A DNA stretch of 64,000 bases. It comes from Amycolatopsis nivea. Its GTDB lineage: Bacteria; Actinomycetota; Actinomycetes; Mycobacteriales; Pseudonocardiaceae. Below the pieces are notes generated by a model that was not told where the DNA came from, made no database searches, and saw nothing but the letters and a program-made list of their open reading frames with translations. Below, piece after piece: positions 1 through 8,987 of the stretch. A program made the translations under genes and the position numbers. The stretch spans positions 1-64,000 of the forward strand of contig NZ_SDLT01000005.1 of NCBI RefSeq assembly GCF_004522235.1, in the 5' to 3' direction. Numbering within the stretch: position 1 is the stretch's first letter; every line of letters begins with the position of its first letter.

Positions 1-11
1 TGGATCCAGGT

Positions 12-183
12 CAGATTCCCTCAAGGAGCCCTTCACGGACCTCGTCATCGCACGCCAGCCTGCAGTGGCGGGCGGAACCCTCGCGCGAAGTCGCTGCTTG
101 AGGACCGCGCTCGGCCCGGTGCGAACGTCCGTGAGGGCCACCCTGAGGGAATCAGATTCCCTCAGGGTGGCCCTCACGGACGT
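12..183. repeat. CAG-loop palindromic repeats, one half copy and one perfect copy
   Basis: Positions 125-183 form a perfect inverted repeat with 28-bp arms around the 3-nt loop CAG (153-155). The core reads GGGAATCAGATTCCC. Positions 12-40 hold only the loop and right arm of a related palindrome (CAG, ATTCCCTCAAGGAGCCC and on). The same design recurs near 23.3-23.5 kb and at 51111-51161. No U-run follows, so it is not a classical intrinsic terminator. I see no gene in 1-326. Confidence 0.8.
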
Positions 184-280
184 CAGCGGAAGCGGGGAAG
201 CCATGCCGCGCGGCTGACGCTGCGCATCGCCCTAACGAGGTCGCGCGCCACACCCCCCGGGCTCGGCCGGTCATGCAAGA

Positions 281-310
281 GGGGCCTCGCACCGCTAGGT
301 GCGAGGCCCC
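281..310 (-). terminator. Hairpin terminator after the dpp operon
   Basis: A perfect 12-bp stem (281-292 with 299-310) closes a CGCTAG loop just past the dppF stop. On the plus strand it is followed by TTTT and on the minus strand by TCTT, so it may act in both directions. Confidence 0.75.
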
Positions 311-326
311 TTTTCCACACCCTGCG

Positions 327-1358
327 TCAGATCAACTGCAGACTCTCCGCGAAGTGGCAAGCCACCGGGTGCGCGTGCCCCCGGTCCACCAAAGCGGGCT
401 CCTCCGTCTTGCACTTCTCGCGTCCGGCGTCGTCCAGCTGGTTCGCGAACTTCGGGCACCGGGTGCGGAACCGGCAGCCCGACGGCGGGTTGGCCGGGCT
501 GGGCACGTCGCCGGTGATCACGATCCGCTGCCGGGTCCGCTCCTTGCGCGGGTCCGGCACCGGGATCGCCGAGATCAGCGCCTGCGTGTACGGGTGCGCC
601 GGGGTCTGGAACAGCTCCTCCGACGGCGCGGTCTCGACGATCTTGCCGAGGTACATCACCGCGATCCGGTCGGCCACGTGCCGCACCACCGAGAGGTCGT
701 GGGACACGAACAGGTACGACAAGCCGAGTTCCGCCTGCAGGTCCTTCAGCAGGTTCAGCACGCCGGCCTGGATCGAGACGTCCAGTGCGGACACCGGCTC
801 GTCCAGCACCAGCACCTTCGGCTTCAACGCGAGTGCGCGGGCGATGCCGATGCGCTGGCGCTGGCCGCCGGAGAACTCGTGCGGGAACCGGTTGCCGTGC
901 TCCGGGCGCAGGCCGACGGTCTTCATCAGGTCGCGGACCTGCTGCTTGCCGCCCTTTTCGTACAGCCCGTGGATGCGCAGCGGTTCGGCGATGATCTCGT
1001 TCACCGGCAGCCGCGGGTCGACCGAGGCGTACGGGTCCTGGAACACGATCTGCATGCTGCGCCGCAGCCGCTGCAGTTCGCGCTTGCCCATCGTCGCGAG
1101 GTCTTTGCCCTCGTAGGTCACCTTGCCGCTGGTGAGCGGCTGCAGTGCCAGCGCGACCCGGGCGGTGGTCGACTTGCCGCAGCCGGATTCGCCGACCAGC
1201 GCGAGCGTCTCGTGCGGGTAGATGTCGAACGACACGTCCGACACCGCCTGCACGGCCCCCGAGACGCGGCGGATCAGGCCGCCGCCGCGGATGGGGAAGT
1301 GCTTGACCAGGTTCTGCGCGGAGAGGACGGGCGCCTGCCCCGTCGTGGCCTCGCTCAT
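327..1358 (-). CDS. dppF: Dipeptide/oligopeptide ABC transporter ATP-binding protein (DppF type)
   Basis: This is the second ATPase of a peptide importer, 343 aa. It has Walker A GESGCGKST at about residues 56-64, the signature FSGGQRQR near 164-171 and Walker B VLVLDEP near 183-189. The C-terminal oligopeptide-transporter tail carries the Cys-containing SGCRFRTRCP segment. The chosen ATG overlaps the stop of the upstream ATPase gene as ATGA, which favours it over an in-frame start further upstream. It is the last gene of the dppABCDF cluster and is followed by a hairpin terminator. The substrate (dipeptide, oligopeptide or another solute of this family) cannot be decided from sequence. Confidence 0.9.
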   Translation of the reverse strand: MSEATTGQAPVLSAQNLVKHFPIRGGGLIRRVSGAVQAVSDVSFDIYPHETLALVGESGCGKSTTARVALALQPLTSGKVTYEGKDLATMGKRELQRLRRSMQIVFQDPYASVDPRLPVNEIIAEPLRIHGLYEKGGKQQVRDLMKTVGLRPEHGNRFPHEFSGGQRQRIGIARALALKPKVLVLDEPVSALDVSIQAGVLNLLKDLQAELGLSYLFVSHDLSVVRHVADRIAVMYLGKIVETAPSEELFQTPAHPYTQALISAIPVPDPRKERTRQRIVITGDVPSPANPPSGCRFRTRCPKFANQLDDAGREKCKTEEPALVDRGHAHPVACHFAESLQLI

Positions 1359-2452
1359 CGGTTCGTCTCCGTGTCGGTCGCGGCGGCCTCCACGGCGACC
1401 GGGACGGCTGCCGCGTCGGCCGAGGTGGCGCTGAACAGCTCGGCCGGGTCCTTCCCGACGACCTGCTCGGTGAAGTGACAGGCCGCGTGCTGGCCGTTGG
1501 GTCCCGCCACGAGCGCGGGCTCCTCCTCGTCGCAAATCGGCTGCGACAGCGGGCAGCGCGGGCTGAACGGGCAGCCCGGCGGCATGTTCTGCGTGGCGGG
1601 CGGCGAACCGGTGATCGGCGTGAGCCGGTCGGTCTTCACGTCCAGCCGCGGCAGGCTGCCGAGCAGGCCCAGCGTGTACGGCATCCGCGGGTTGTAGAAG
1701 ATGTCGTCGACCGTGCCGGACTCGACGACCTTGCCCGCGTACATCACGTGCACCCGGTCCGCCTGTCCCGCGATCACGCCGAGGTCGTGCGTGATCAGCA
1801 CCATCGCCGCGCCGGTTTCCTTCTGCGCGGCCTGCAGCGCCTCGAGGATCTGCGCCTGCACCGTCACGTCGAGCGCGGTGGTCGGCTCGTCCGCGATGAT
1901 CACGTCCGGGTTGTTGGCCATCGCGATCGCGATCACCACGCGCTGGCGCATGCCGCCGGACAGCTGGTGCGGGTACTCGTCCGCACGCTGCGCCGGGTTC
2001 GGGATGCGGACCAGGTCGAGCAGTTCGATCGCCTGCTTCTTCGCGACGTCCTTGCGCACGTCGTGGTGCGCGGTGATCGCCTCGGCGATCTGGTCGCCGA
2101 CGGTGTACACCGGGTTCAGCGAGGTCATCGGGTCCTGGAAGACCATCGCGATGCCCTTGCCGCGGACCCGGTTCAGTTCCTTCTCGCTCGACTTCAGCAG
2201 GTCCTGCCCGCCGAACCGGATCGAGCCGGACACCTTCGCGGTCTTCGGCAGCAGGCCCATCACCGCGAGCGAGGTCACCGACTTGCCGGAACCCGATTCG
2301 CCGACGATGCCGAGCACCTCGCCGCGGCGAAGCTGGTAGTTCACGCCGCGCACGGCGCTGACCACGCCCTCGCTGGTCGGGAACTGCACGGTCAGGTCCT
2401 CAACGACGAGGACGGGATCGCCGCCGCGTCCTTGCGAGCCGTTCTCGGTCAT
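1355..2452 (-). CDS. dppD: Dipeptide/oligopeptide ABC transporter ATP-binding protein (DppD type)
   Basis: This is the first ATPase of the importer, 365 aa. Walker A GESGSGKS lies at about residues 51-58; the signature LSGGMRQRVVIA and Walker B IIADEPTTALD follow. The C-terminus has the oligo/dipeptide-transporter motif PGCPFSPRCP. Its ATG overlaps the dppC stop (ATGA) and its own stop overlaps the dppF ATG, so translation of the three genes is probably coupled. It should sit on the cytoplasmic face of the DppBC channel as a heterodimer with DppF. Confidence 0.9.
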   Translation of the reverse strand: MTENGSQGRGGDPVLVVEDLTVQFPTSEGVVSAVRGVNYQLRRGEVLGIVGESGSGKSVTSLAVMGLLPKTAKVSGSIRFGGQDLLKSSEKELNRVRGKGIAMVFQDPMTSLNPVYTVGDQIAEAITAHHDVRKDVAKKQAIELLDLVRIPNPAQRADEYPHQLSGGMRQRVVIAIAMANNPDVIIADEPTTALDVTVQAQILEALQAAQKETGAAMVLITHDLGVIAGQADRVHVMYAGKVVESGTVDDIFYNPRMPYTLGLLGSLPRLDVKTDRLTPITGSPPATQNMPPGCPFSPRCPLSQPICDEEEPALVAGPNGQHAACHFTEQVVGKDPAELFSATSADAAAVPVAVEAAATDTETNR

Positions 2453-3408
2453 GCGCGCACCTTCGTCTGCTGGGGGTCGAACGCGTCCCGCAGGCCGTCC
2501 CCGATGAAGTTGATCGTCAGCGCGATCAGGATGATGAAAATGCCCGGGAAGTAGAACAGCCACGGCCGCGTGTCGATCGCGGTCTGCGCGCTGCTCACGA
2601 GGAGCCCGAGCGAGGTGTCCGGCGGCTGCACGCCGAAGCCGAGGAACGACAGCGCCGTCTCGAGCAGGATGGCGATCGACACGAGGATCGTCAGGTTGAC
2701 GATGATCGCGCCGAGCGCGTTGGGCACCAGGTGCCGGAAGATGATCCGGCTGTCGCTCGCGCCGAGCGCCTTCGACGCCTCGACGAACTCCTTCTCGCGC
2801 AAGGAAAGCACGACACCGCGCGCCACCCGGGACACATACGCCCAGTAAAGCCCGCCGATGACGACCGCGATCAGCCACCACGTGCCGCCGGACTGGTGGC
2901 CGAGCACCGCGGCCACCGCGAGCAGCGGCAGCGTGAGCACGAGGTCGGCGATGCGCATCAGGACCGTGTCGAGCCAGCCGCGGTAATAACCGGCGACCGC
3001 GCCCCACACCGTGCCCACGACGGTCGCGAAGATCGCGACGAGGATCGAGATCTGCAGCGAGATCTGCGTCCCGCGCATGACCTGCGCGAGGGTGTCGTGG
3101 CCGACCGCATCGGTGCCGAACGGGTGGTCGCCCGAGGGCGGCGCCGAGTTCTGGTCGGTGATGTCGGCCGCGTTGTACTTCCAGATCGCGGCTCCGACAT
3201 AGGCGAACAGGATGATCAGCACGAACACGACGAGGCTGATCATCGCGAGCCGGTGCTGCAGGAACCGCCGGAAAACCAGCTGAGCCTGGCTGCGCTCCTT
3301 GACCGTGAACTCGCGTTCCGGCGCGCCCTGCGGGGTCTGCGGGTCGTCCGGAGCGAACCGAGCACCGCCCAGGGTGGTGGGCGGGGTGTCGAATACGTCG
3401 TTAGGCAT
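2449..3408 (-). CDS. dppC: Dipeptide/oligopeptide ABC transporter permease (DppC type)
   Basis: The product is a 319-aa inner-membrane permease. The long hydrophilic N-terminus (about 45 residues) is followed by a transmembrane segment and then the BPD_transp_1 core. The EAA-type loop reads EASKALGASDSRIIFRHLVPN. This layout is typical of the C-type subunit of peptide importers. It overlaps dppB by 8 nt upstream and dppD by 4 nt downstream, consistent with one operon. Confidence 0.9.
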   Translation of the reverse strand: MPNDVFDTPPTTLGGARFAPDDPQTPQGAPEREFTVKERSQAQLVFRRFLQHRLAMISLVVFVLIILFAYVGAAIWKYNAADITDQNSAPPSGDHPFGTDAVGHDTLAQVMRGTQISLQISILVAIFATVVGTVWGAVAGYYRGWLDTVLMRIADLVLTLPLLAVAAVLGHQSGGTWWLIAVVIGGLYWAYVSRVARGVVLSLREKEFVEASKALGASDSRIIFRHLVPNALGAIIVNLTILVSIAILLETALSFLGFGVQPPDTSLGLLVSSAQTAIDTRPWLFYFPGIFIILIALTINFIGDGLRDAFDPQQTKVRA

Positions 3409-4381
3409 AGCGGATCCTCGGGTCGAGCAGGCCGTAGAGCAGATCGGCGACCAAGTTGAGCAGGATGATGAACGTGGCCGCGATGAGAAGCCACGCTTCC
3501 ACCGCGTACACGTCGCTTCGCTTGATCGCGTCCAGCAGGAAAGCGCCCGCGCCTTGCCATTGGAACACGGTCTCGGTCACCACGGCACCGCCGAGGATCG
3601 AGCCGATGTCGAGAGCGGTCACCGTGGTCAGCGGGATCAGCGCGTTGCGCAGCGCGTGCTTGCGCGTGACCGTCCAGCGCGGCAGGCCCTTGGCCCGGGC
3701 GAGACGGACGTAATCGCTGTTGAGCACCTCGAGCATGGACGCGCGCTGGTAGCGGCTCCAGGCCGCGTAACTGGTCAGCGCGAGCGAGATCGTCGGCAGG
3801 ATCAGGTGGCCGAGCACGTCGCCGAACTGGGACCAGAACCCGCCCGCGGCGACCACCGACGAGGAACCGATGGTGTAGAAGACCTGGTCGCCGACCGTCG
3901 TGTTGATCGAGATGCCGATCTGCTTCAGTACGAGGGCGAACCAGAACGACGGCATCGACAGGAAGAGGAAGCCGAAGAAGGTCGCGGTGTAGTCGAACTT
4001 GGAGTACTGCCGCGACGCGCTGATCACGCCGATCAGCACGGCGAGGATCAGCGCCACCACCATGGCGAGCACGATCAGCCGCAGCGTCACGCCGAACCGG
4101 CCGAACACCTCGCTGCCGATGTTCATGGTGGACTGGACCGAGGGCCCGAAATCACCGTGCAGCACGCCGGTGATCCAGTGCCAGTATCGCTCGAGAATCG
4201 GCTGGTCGAGATGCAGCCGGATGCGTTCGAGCTCGATGGTGCGAGGGGGCGGCGGCGGGTTTCTCGCGATCAGCGGGGTCAACGGGTTGGCCGAAAGCGA
4301 CACCATCACGAAGACGACGAACGTCGACACGATGAGGATCGGCACCGAGACGAAAAGCCGGCGCAGTGCGAAGGCAAGCAT
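3401..4381 (-). CDS. dppB: Dipeptide/oligopeptide ABC transporter permease (DppB type)
   Basis: The product is a 326-aa permease. A first membrane helix at residues 7-30 precedes a periplasmic stretch (DQPILERYWHWITGVLHGDFG) that is characteristic of DppB. The core helices carry the EAA loop RLARAKGLPRWTVTRKHALRN. It is separated from dppA by 186 bp that contain a strong hairpin, so the membrane and ATPase genes may be expressed at a lower level than the binding protein. Confidence 0.9.
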   Translation of the reverse strand: MLAFALRRLFVSVPILIVSTFVVFVMVSLSANPLTPLIARNPPPPPRTIELERIRLHLDQPILERYWHWITGVLHGDFGPSVQSTMNIGSEVFGRFGVTLRLIVLAMVVALILAVLIGVISASRQYSKFDYTATFFGFLFLSMPSFWFALVLKQIGISINTTVGDQVFYTIGSSSVVAAGGFWSQFGDVLGHLILPTISLALTSYAAWSRYQRASMLEVLNSDYVRLARAKGLPRWTVTRKHALRNALIPLTTVTALDIGSILGGAVVTETVFQWQGAGAFLLDAIKRSDVYAVEAWLLIAATFIILLNLVADLLYGLLDPRIRYA

Positions 4382-4501
4382 GGAGGTCTTCCTGCTCTGG
4401 ACGGTGTTCTGCCGGCGCCCGCCGCTCGTGGTGGCAGGCCTTGGCGACGTAACGGGGCAATCGTGGTGTTCGGGAACTAAAAGGGCAATTGTTCGCGGAT
4501 A

Positions 4502-4537
4502 CGGTGAAGGGCCGGCTTTGCGGCCGGCCCTTCACCG
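4502..4537 (-). terminator. Strong hairpin between dppA and dppB
   Basis: A perfect 15-bp stem (4502-4516 with 4523-4537) closes a 6-nt loop, downstream of the dppA stop and upstream of dppB on the minus strand. There is no clear U-run on that side. It probably stabilises the dppA message or acts as a partial terminator, which would give excess binding protein over permease. Confidence 0.7.
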
Positions 4538-4567
4538 GTTGTCCTGCGGGAATCTACCGGTCGTTGA

Positions 4568-6316
4568 TCACTTCCGGATGCCCCACTCCGCCATGTTGTA
4601 CACCGGCCCGTCGAGGGTCGAGTTGTTGCGGATGTTCGCGATCTTGTCCGACGAGGCGATGAAGGTCGGCTTCTGGTACAGCGGAAGCACGTACGCGTCC
4701 TCGGACATGATCTGGTCGGCCTGGTTGAGCAGGTCCGCCGCCTTGGTCTGGTCGGTCTCGGCGTTGGCCTGCGCCATCAGGCTGTCGACCTGCGGGCTGC
4801 TGTACTTGCCGTAGTTGTTGCCCTGCCCGGTGCCCCAGTTCTGGATCGCGCCGCCGAACGGGAACGGCGAAGCGACCCACGCGAACACGATGACGTCGTA
4901 GTCGCCGCTGGTGGTGGTCTGGCCGAGGTCGTCGGTGGACTGGACCTTCACCTTGACGCCCAGCTGAGCCGCGGTCTGCGCGAACAGCTCGCACTCGTTC
5001 TGCCGGATCTGGTTGCCGACGGTGTAGCGGATGCGCAGCTCGGGGATCGGCTTGCCGCTCGGGTCGGACAGCTGGTTGTTGGCCAGCTTGTAGCCCGCGT
5101 CGGTCAGGATCTTCTTGGCCTTCTCGATGTCACCGGAGCCCTGGCCGGTCGCGCTCACCGTGTCCTTGTAGCCGGTCTGCTGCGGCACGAAGTTGTGGTT
5201 GTTGAGCGGCTCGACCTTGTTGGTGAACTGGCCGACGGTCTTGGCGATCATGTCCTTGCGGTTGACCGCGGTGAACAGCGCCTGGCGCAGCGGCTTCTGG
5301 GCCAGCGCCGGGTTCTTCAGGTTGAAGTCGAAGTGCTCCCAGGTCAGGCCGAGGCCGATGAACGAGGAGATGTTCGGCATGTTCTTGACCTGGTTGATCA
5401 GGTCGACCTGCGGCTGCGGGTAGATGACCTGCACTTCGTTGTTCTGCAGTGCGGTCGGCTCCTGCGTCGCGTCGGTGATGACGCGGAAGATGACGCTGTT
5501 CAGCTTCGGCTTCGCGCCCCAGTACTTGTCGTTCGGGACCTCGGTGACCGACTGGTTGTTGACGAACTTCGAGATCTTCCACGGGCCGCCCGACCAGGTC
5601 GGGACAGTCGTGCCGAACCACTTGAAGGACGACGCGAGGCCGGCCGGGGTGTTGGTGTCGCCGTGCTGCTTGGCCAGGTGCGCCGGGTACATCGCGCCGC
5701 CGGAGCTCCAGAGCAGCTTCCAGTCGGTGAACGGCTTGTCGAACACGACCGTCACGGTCTTGCCGTTGTCGGAGCCGGTGACGGACTTGACCTGGTCGTA
5801 GCCCGCGGTGCTGGCCGCGGCGCAGTCGGGGCAGTCCTTGCCGTTCTGGACCTTGTAGTTGTAGATGAAGTCGTCGGCGGAGAACGGCGTGCCGTCCGAC
5901 CAGACGGCCTTCGGGTTCAGCTTGTAGACGACCGTCTGCGGGCTGGTGCTGGTGACCTCGGCCGACTCGACGAAGTCCTTGTTCAGGACCGGCTTGAGGT
6001 CGGGGGTCGCGTAGAAGGTGTAGGGCAGCAGGCCCTTGGTCACCTCGCCGGTTTCGAAGACGTTGCCCTCGGCCGAGATGACGTTCCAGTTCGGGACGTT
6101 CTTCTCGATCGCGTAGGTGACGTCGCCGCCCTGCTGGAGCTGATCGGCCTGTGCCGCGTTGCAGGTGTTCGGGTTCTTGTCGCAGTCGGCGAATGCCTGC
6201 CCGGTCTGCACCGCGCTGTTGCCGCCTCCGCCACCACCGCATGCGGAGAGCAGAAGGGCCGCGCCCGCGACGAACGCGCCGAGTTTCGCGGCGCGCGACC
6301 TAGTCGTCACTAACAT
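4568..6316 (-). CDS. dppA: ABC transporter substrate-binding lipoprotein (DppA/OppA, SBP_bac_5)
   Basis: This 582-aa extracytoplasmic receptor begins with a basic n-region and hydrophobic stretch ending in the lipobox LLSAC, with the lipidated Cys at residue 26 followed by a Gly run. The body has the SBP_bac_5 landmarks KPVLNKDFVESAEV, AVWSDGTPFSADDF and a C-terminal PLYQKPTFIA. The ATG lies 5 nt after AAGGAGA. It is the promoter-proximal gene of the importer. Ligand specificity cannot be read from sequence. Confidence 0.9.
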   Translation of the reverse strand: MLVTTRSRAAKLGAFVAGAALLLSACGGGGGGNSAVQTGQAFADCDKNPNTCNAAQADQLQQGGDVTYAIEKNVPNWNVISAEGNVFETGEVTKGLLPYTFYATPDLKPVLNKDFVESAEVTSTSPQTVVYKLNPKAVWSDGTPFSADDFIYNYKVQNGKDCPDCAAASTAGYDQVKSVTGSDNGKTVTVVFDKPFTDWKLLWSSGGAMYPAHLAKQHGDTNTPAGLASSFKWFGTTVPTWSGGPWKISKFVNNQSVTEVPNDKYWGAKPKLNSVIFRVITDATQEPTALQNNEVQVIYPQPQVDLINQVKNMPNISSFIGLGLTWEHFDFNLKNPALAQKPLRQALFTAVNRKDMIAKTVGQFTNKVEPLNNHNFVPQQTGYKDTVSATGQGSGDIEKAKKILTDAGYKLANNQLSDPSGKPIPELRIRYTVGNQIRQNECELFAQTAAQLGVKVKVQSTDDLGQTTTSGDYDVIVFAWVASPFPFGGAIQNWGTGQGNNYGKYSSPQVDSLMAQANAETDQTKAADLLNQADQIMSEDAYVLPLYQKPTFIASSDKIANIRNNSTLDGPVYNMAEWGIRK

Positions 6317-6973
6317 TCATTCTCCTTGCTCGACGCCGTCGCGGGTTTGCGAGGCGGCTCTTCCTGACGCGCAAGCACCGATCGGTATCGCGTTGCTCAC
6401 CGTAGCCGTGAAACTTAGGCATTGGACAGACGGCAAACCTATCGATCCGGACACTCTCAGTGAGATCGTTGCGGAACAGATATCTCGTGCCCCCTGGTTG
6501 CACCGTGGTTTCCGCACTTGATCGACTACGGTCAGTAGTTGATCACGGAAATTCGGAACCGGTTCGAGTGGCAGTTCAGTCCAGCGGACCGATAGGCCCG
6601 GCGGACAATAACCGCCCCGTTCCGTACGCGGTACCCCAGCTAATGGAGTAGTCACGCGGCCGCGACGAACCCGAAGTGACAAGAAATTGGTCCGATCTCG
6701 TGAAGCGAAAGAACGCGCCCGTCGCCGAACGCGGACACGGCGGCCCGGACGGCGAGAGGTGCTCGGTGGGTGTTCCGAGCATCTTGCGTCCTTGCCCGCG
6801 TATTCCGAACCGCGGAACGTTCCGCGGAAGGGAACGCCCACGGTCCGGGACGCTGGTCCGACGTGGTGGGATGCGAATGCATTTTCCCGTGCACGCCGCC
6901 GATTTCCGGTCCCGAGCGCCGCGCCGGGGGTCGGCCTCCCGGGCGCGGACGCGACGGTCATTAACCTGAGGGC
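6317..6973. other. Divergent intergenic region between dppA and mshB
   Basis: These 657 bp must hold the promoters of dppA (leftward) and mshB (rightward). The open frames here lack protein-like composition. The only structure I see is a perfect 18-bp palindrome at 6810-6827 (CCGCGGAACGTTCCGCGG). No RNA gene was recognised. Confidence 0.5.
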
Positions 6974-7801
6974 GTGAAGCGGAAGCTGCTGCTGGTCCAC
7001 GCGCACCCGGACGACGAAAGCATCGCCACCGGCGGCGTCATCGCCCGCTACGGCGCGGAGGGCGCCGAGGTGTGCGTCGTGACCTGCACGCTCGGCGAAG
7101 AGGGCGAAATCGTCCCGCCGCGGCTGGCGCGGCTCGTCGCGGCGGAGGCCGACCAGCTCGGCGGGTACCGGTCCGGGGAAATGGCCGCCGCGGCCGCCGC
7201 GCTCGGCCTTGCCCGGCACGAGTACCTCGGCGGCATCGGCCGGTGGCGCGATTCGGGCATGGCGGGCACGCCCGCTGCCGAGCACCCGCGGGCGTTCACC
7301 GGCGGGTCGGCGGCGGAGCAGACCGCTCAGCTGCGCGAGCTCATCGACGATTTCGCCCCGCAGGTAGTCGTCACCTACGACTCCTTCGGCGGCTACGGCC
7401 ATCCCGACCACATCCGCGCGCACGAGATCACCATGGCGGCGGCCCCGGACGCCCCGTCGGTCCAGCGGGTCTTCCACGTGGTCCAGTCCGAGGCCGCGCT
7501 CGCCGCCGGGCTCGCCGAACTGCGCGCCGACGGAACATCACCGTTCCGGGTGGCTGACGACGGCGAGCTTCCGTCCACTCCGGACGGCAAGATCACCACC
7601 GTGGTCGACATCTCCGCGCACCGGCAGACCAAGCTGGCGGCACTGCGCGCGCACGAAACCCAGCTGACCGTGGTCGACGGCGCGGTCAGCCACTTCGCGC
7701 TGACCAACAGCATCGCGCAGCCGATCCCGTCCGCCGAATACTTCGTGCTCGCCCACGGCGACGCGGCCGGCGCCGAGACCGATCTGTTCGGCGGGTGGTG
7801 A
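6974..7801 (+). CDS. mshB: N-acetyl-glucosaminyl-inositol deacetylase of mycothiol synthesis
   Basis: MshB removes the acetyl group from GlcNAc-inositol, the second step after glycosyl transfer in mycothiol formation. The 275-aa product has the LmbE/PIG-L zinc site: AHPDDE with His11 and Asp14, and His143 in GYGHPDH. The MshB-specific stretches VVTCTLGEEGE, ADQLGGYR and YLGG.GRWRDSGMAGT are present, which separates it from generic PIG-L deacetylases and from mycothiol conjugate amidase. Translation starts at GTG. The next gene overlaps its stop, and a small membrane gene also follows mshB in mycobacteria. Confidence 0.93.
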   Translation: MKRKLLLVHAHPDDESIATGGVIARYGAEGAEVCVVTCTLGEEGEIVPPRLARLVAAEADQLGGYRSGEMAAAAAALGLARHEYLGGIGRWRDSGMAGTPAAEHPRAFTGGSAAEQTAQLRELIDDFAPQVVVTYDSFGGYGHPDHIRAHEITMAAAPDAPSVQRVFHVVQSEAALAAGLAELRADGTSPFRVADDGELPSTPDGKITTVVDISAHRQTKLAALRAHETQLTVVDGAVSHFALTNSIAQPIPSAEYFVLAHGDAAGAETDLFGGW

Positions 7802-8199
7802 CGGTGTCCGCCCCGCTCACTCGCGACCAGCGGCTGATGCTGGCGCTGCTCGCGTTCGACGCGGTCGTGCTGGCACTGCTCGAACTGTTCTTCCTCCCGC
7901 TGCGGGTCGGCCCGCTCGGCGAGGTGCCGTTGCCGGTCACCGCGGTGGTCGGCGCGGTCACCACGCCGTGGCTCGTGCTGACCGCGGCGAAGCTCGTCCG
8001 CCCGGGGTTGTCGTTCGTGCCGCTGCTGGTGTGGGTACTCGTCGTGTTCGGGGTCGGCCTGTTCGGTCCGGGCGGCGACGTCGTGCTCGTCCAGGACTGG
8101 CGCGCGCTGCTGCTGCTCGGCGCGAGCGCCCTGCCCGCCGCGTTGGTCCTCGGCGGCGGGCTCGGCCGGGCCGCGGCGAAGGGAGGCGTCGGTGTCTGA
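7798..8199 (+). CDS. Small integral membrane protein following mshB
   Basis: The 133-aa product has about four hydrophobic segments and short charged loops. It has no catalytic motif that I recognise. It resembles in size and position the conserved membrane protein downstream of mshB in mycobacteria. The start is chosen at the GTG that overlaps the mshB stop (GTGA); a GTG one codon earlier is also possible. A role linked to mycothiol is guilt by association only. Confidence 0.75.
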   Translation: MTVSAPLTRDQRLMLALLAFDAVVLALLELFFLPLRVGPLGEVPLPVTAVVGAVTTPWLVLTAAKLVRPGLSFVPLLVWVLVVFGVGLFGPGGDVVLVQDWRALLLLGASALPAALVLGGGLGRAAAKGGVGV

Positions 8200-8983
8200 G
8201 GCCATTTCGGACCGTCAGGTCGTAGCGATCCTGCGTCCGTTCGTCCGGGCCTGCGCGCCGATGATCGACGCGCTGCGCGAGGCCGACCCGTTCGGCATGC
8301 AGGCGCGCGCCCGGCGCGGCGAGGGCGAATTCGTCGACGCCGGGTTGAAGAAGAAAATGCTCCGCGCCCTGACCTCGGTGAAGGTGCCGGGCACCGCGGG
8401 ATGGGCGGCGATGGACATCGACCAGCGCGCGAGCTGGTGGGTCAACCGCGTCGGCAGGCTCACCTCGTTGCTGACCTCGATCCCCGGGCTCGGCGGCGCG
8501 CTCGCCGACCGGCTGCCGGTGCAGGACACCCTCGGCGCGGCGTCGCAGGGACTGGTGCTGTGCGCGATCGCGGGGGAGTACGGCGTGACCGACGTCGGCA
8601 GCCGCGTCCGGCTGATCGCCTCGGTGCTGTTCGAACGCGACATCGACGCCGACCTCGCGTCGGGCGCCAAGCACGACAAGTCCGCGAAGTCCGCTGAGGA
8701 CAGTGAGACCGCGCGGCTCACCGAGGAACTCGACGAATCCCACCGCAAACACGGCAAGGTGACCGCGAAAGCCGTCGCCAGCACGCTCTGGCACCTGGGC
8801 AAGTCGCTGTGGGGGATCACCGGCGAACTCGAGAAGCGCCCGCGCGGCCGATGGTTCCACCGGGCGCTCGGGATGCTGCCGGTGGTCGGCGCGGCGGGCG
8901 ACTACCTCGGCGAGCGCTCCGGGCTCAAAAAGGTCTGGAAGCGCGCGCACGCCTGGCTCATGGCCCACCGGGAGTGGGCCTGA
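8192..8983 (+). CDS. Conserved hypothetical protein
   Basis: I do not recognise this 263-aa protein. It starts at GTG and overlaps the preceding gene by 8 nt, so it is probably in the mshB transcript. Visible features are an N-terminal helix-rich part with SWWVNRVGRLTSLLTSIPGLGG, a highly charged segment near residues 155-190 (KHDKSAKSAEDSETARLTEE), and a basic C-terminus with WHLGKSLWGITGELEKRPRG. The hydrophobic stretches are short, so it is probably cytoplasmic or peripherally membrane-associated. Confidence 0.7.
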   Translation: MSEAISDRQVVAILRPFVRACAPMIDALREADPFGMQARARRGEGEFVDAGLKKKMLRALTSVKVPGTAGWAAMDIDQRASWWVNRVGRLTSLLTSIPGLGGALADRLPVQDTLGAASQGLVLCAIAGEYGVTDVGSRVRLIASVLFERDIDADLASGAKHDKSAKSAEDSETARLTEELDESHRKHGKVTAKAVASTLWHLGKSLWGITGELEKRPRGRWFHRALGMLPVVGAAGDYLGERSGLKKVWKRAHAWLMAHREWA

Positions 8984-8987
8984 GCGG

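Noticed and set aside
273..1478. Long open frames on the strand opposite to dppF/dppD and throughout the window.
   Set aside because: They are Arg/His-rich or Val/Leu-Asp-rich mirror frames of GC-rich genes, with no domain signal; the facing genes are certain.
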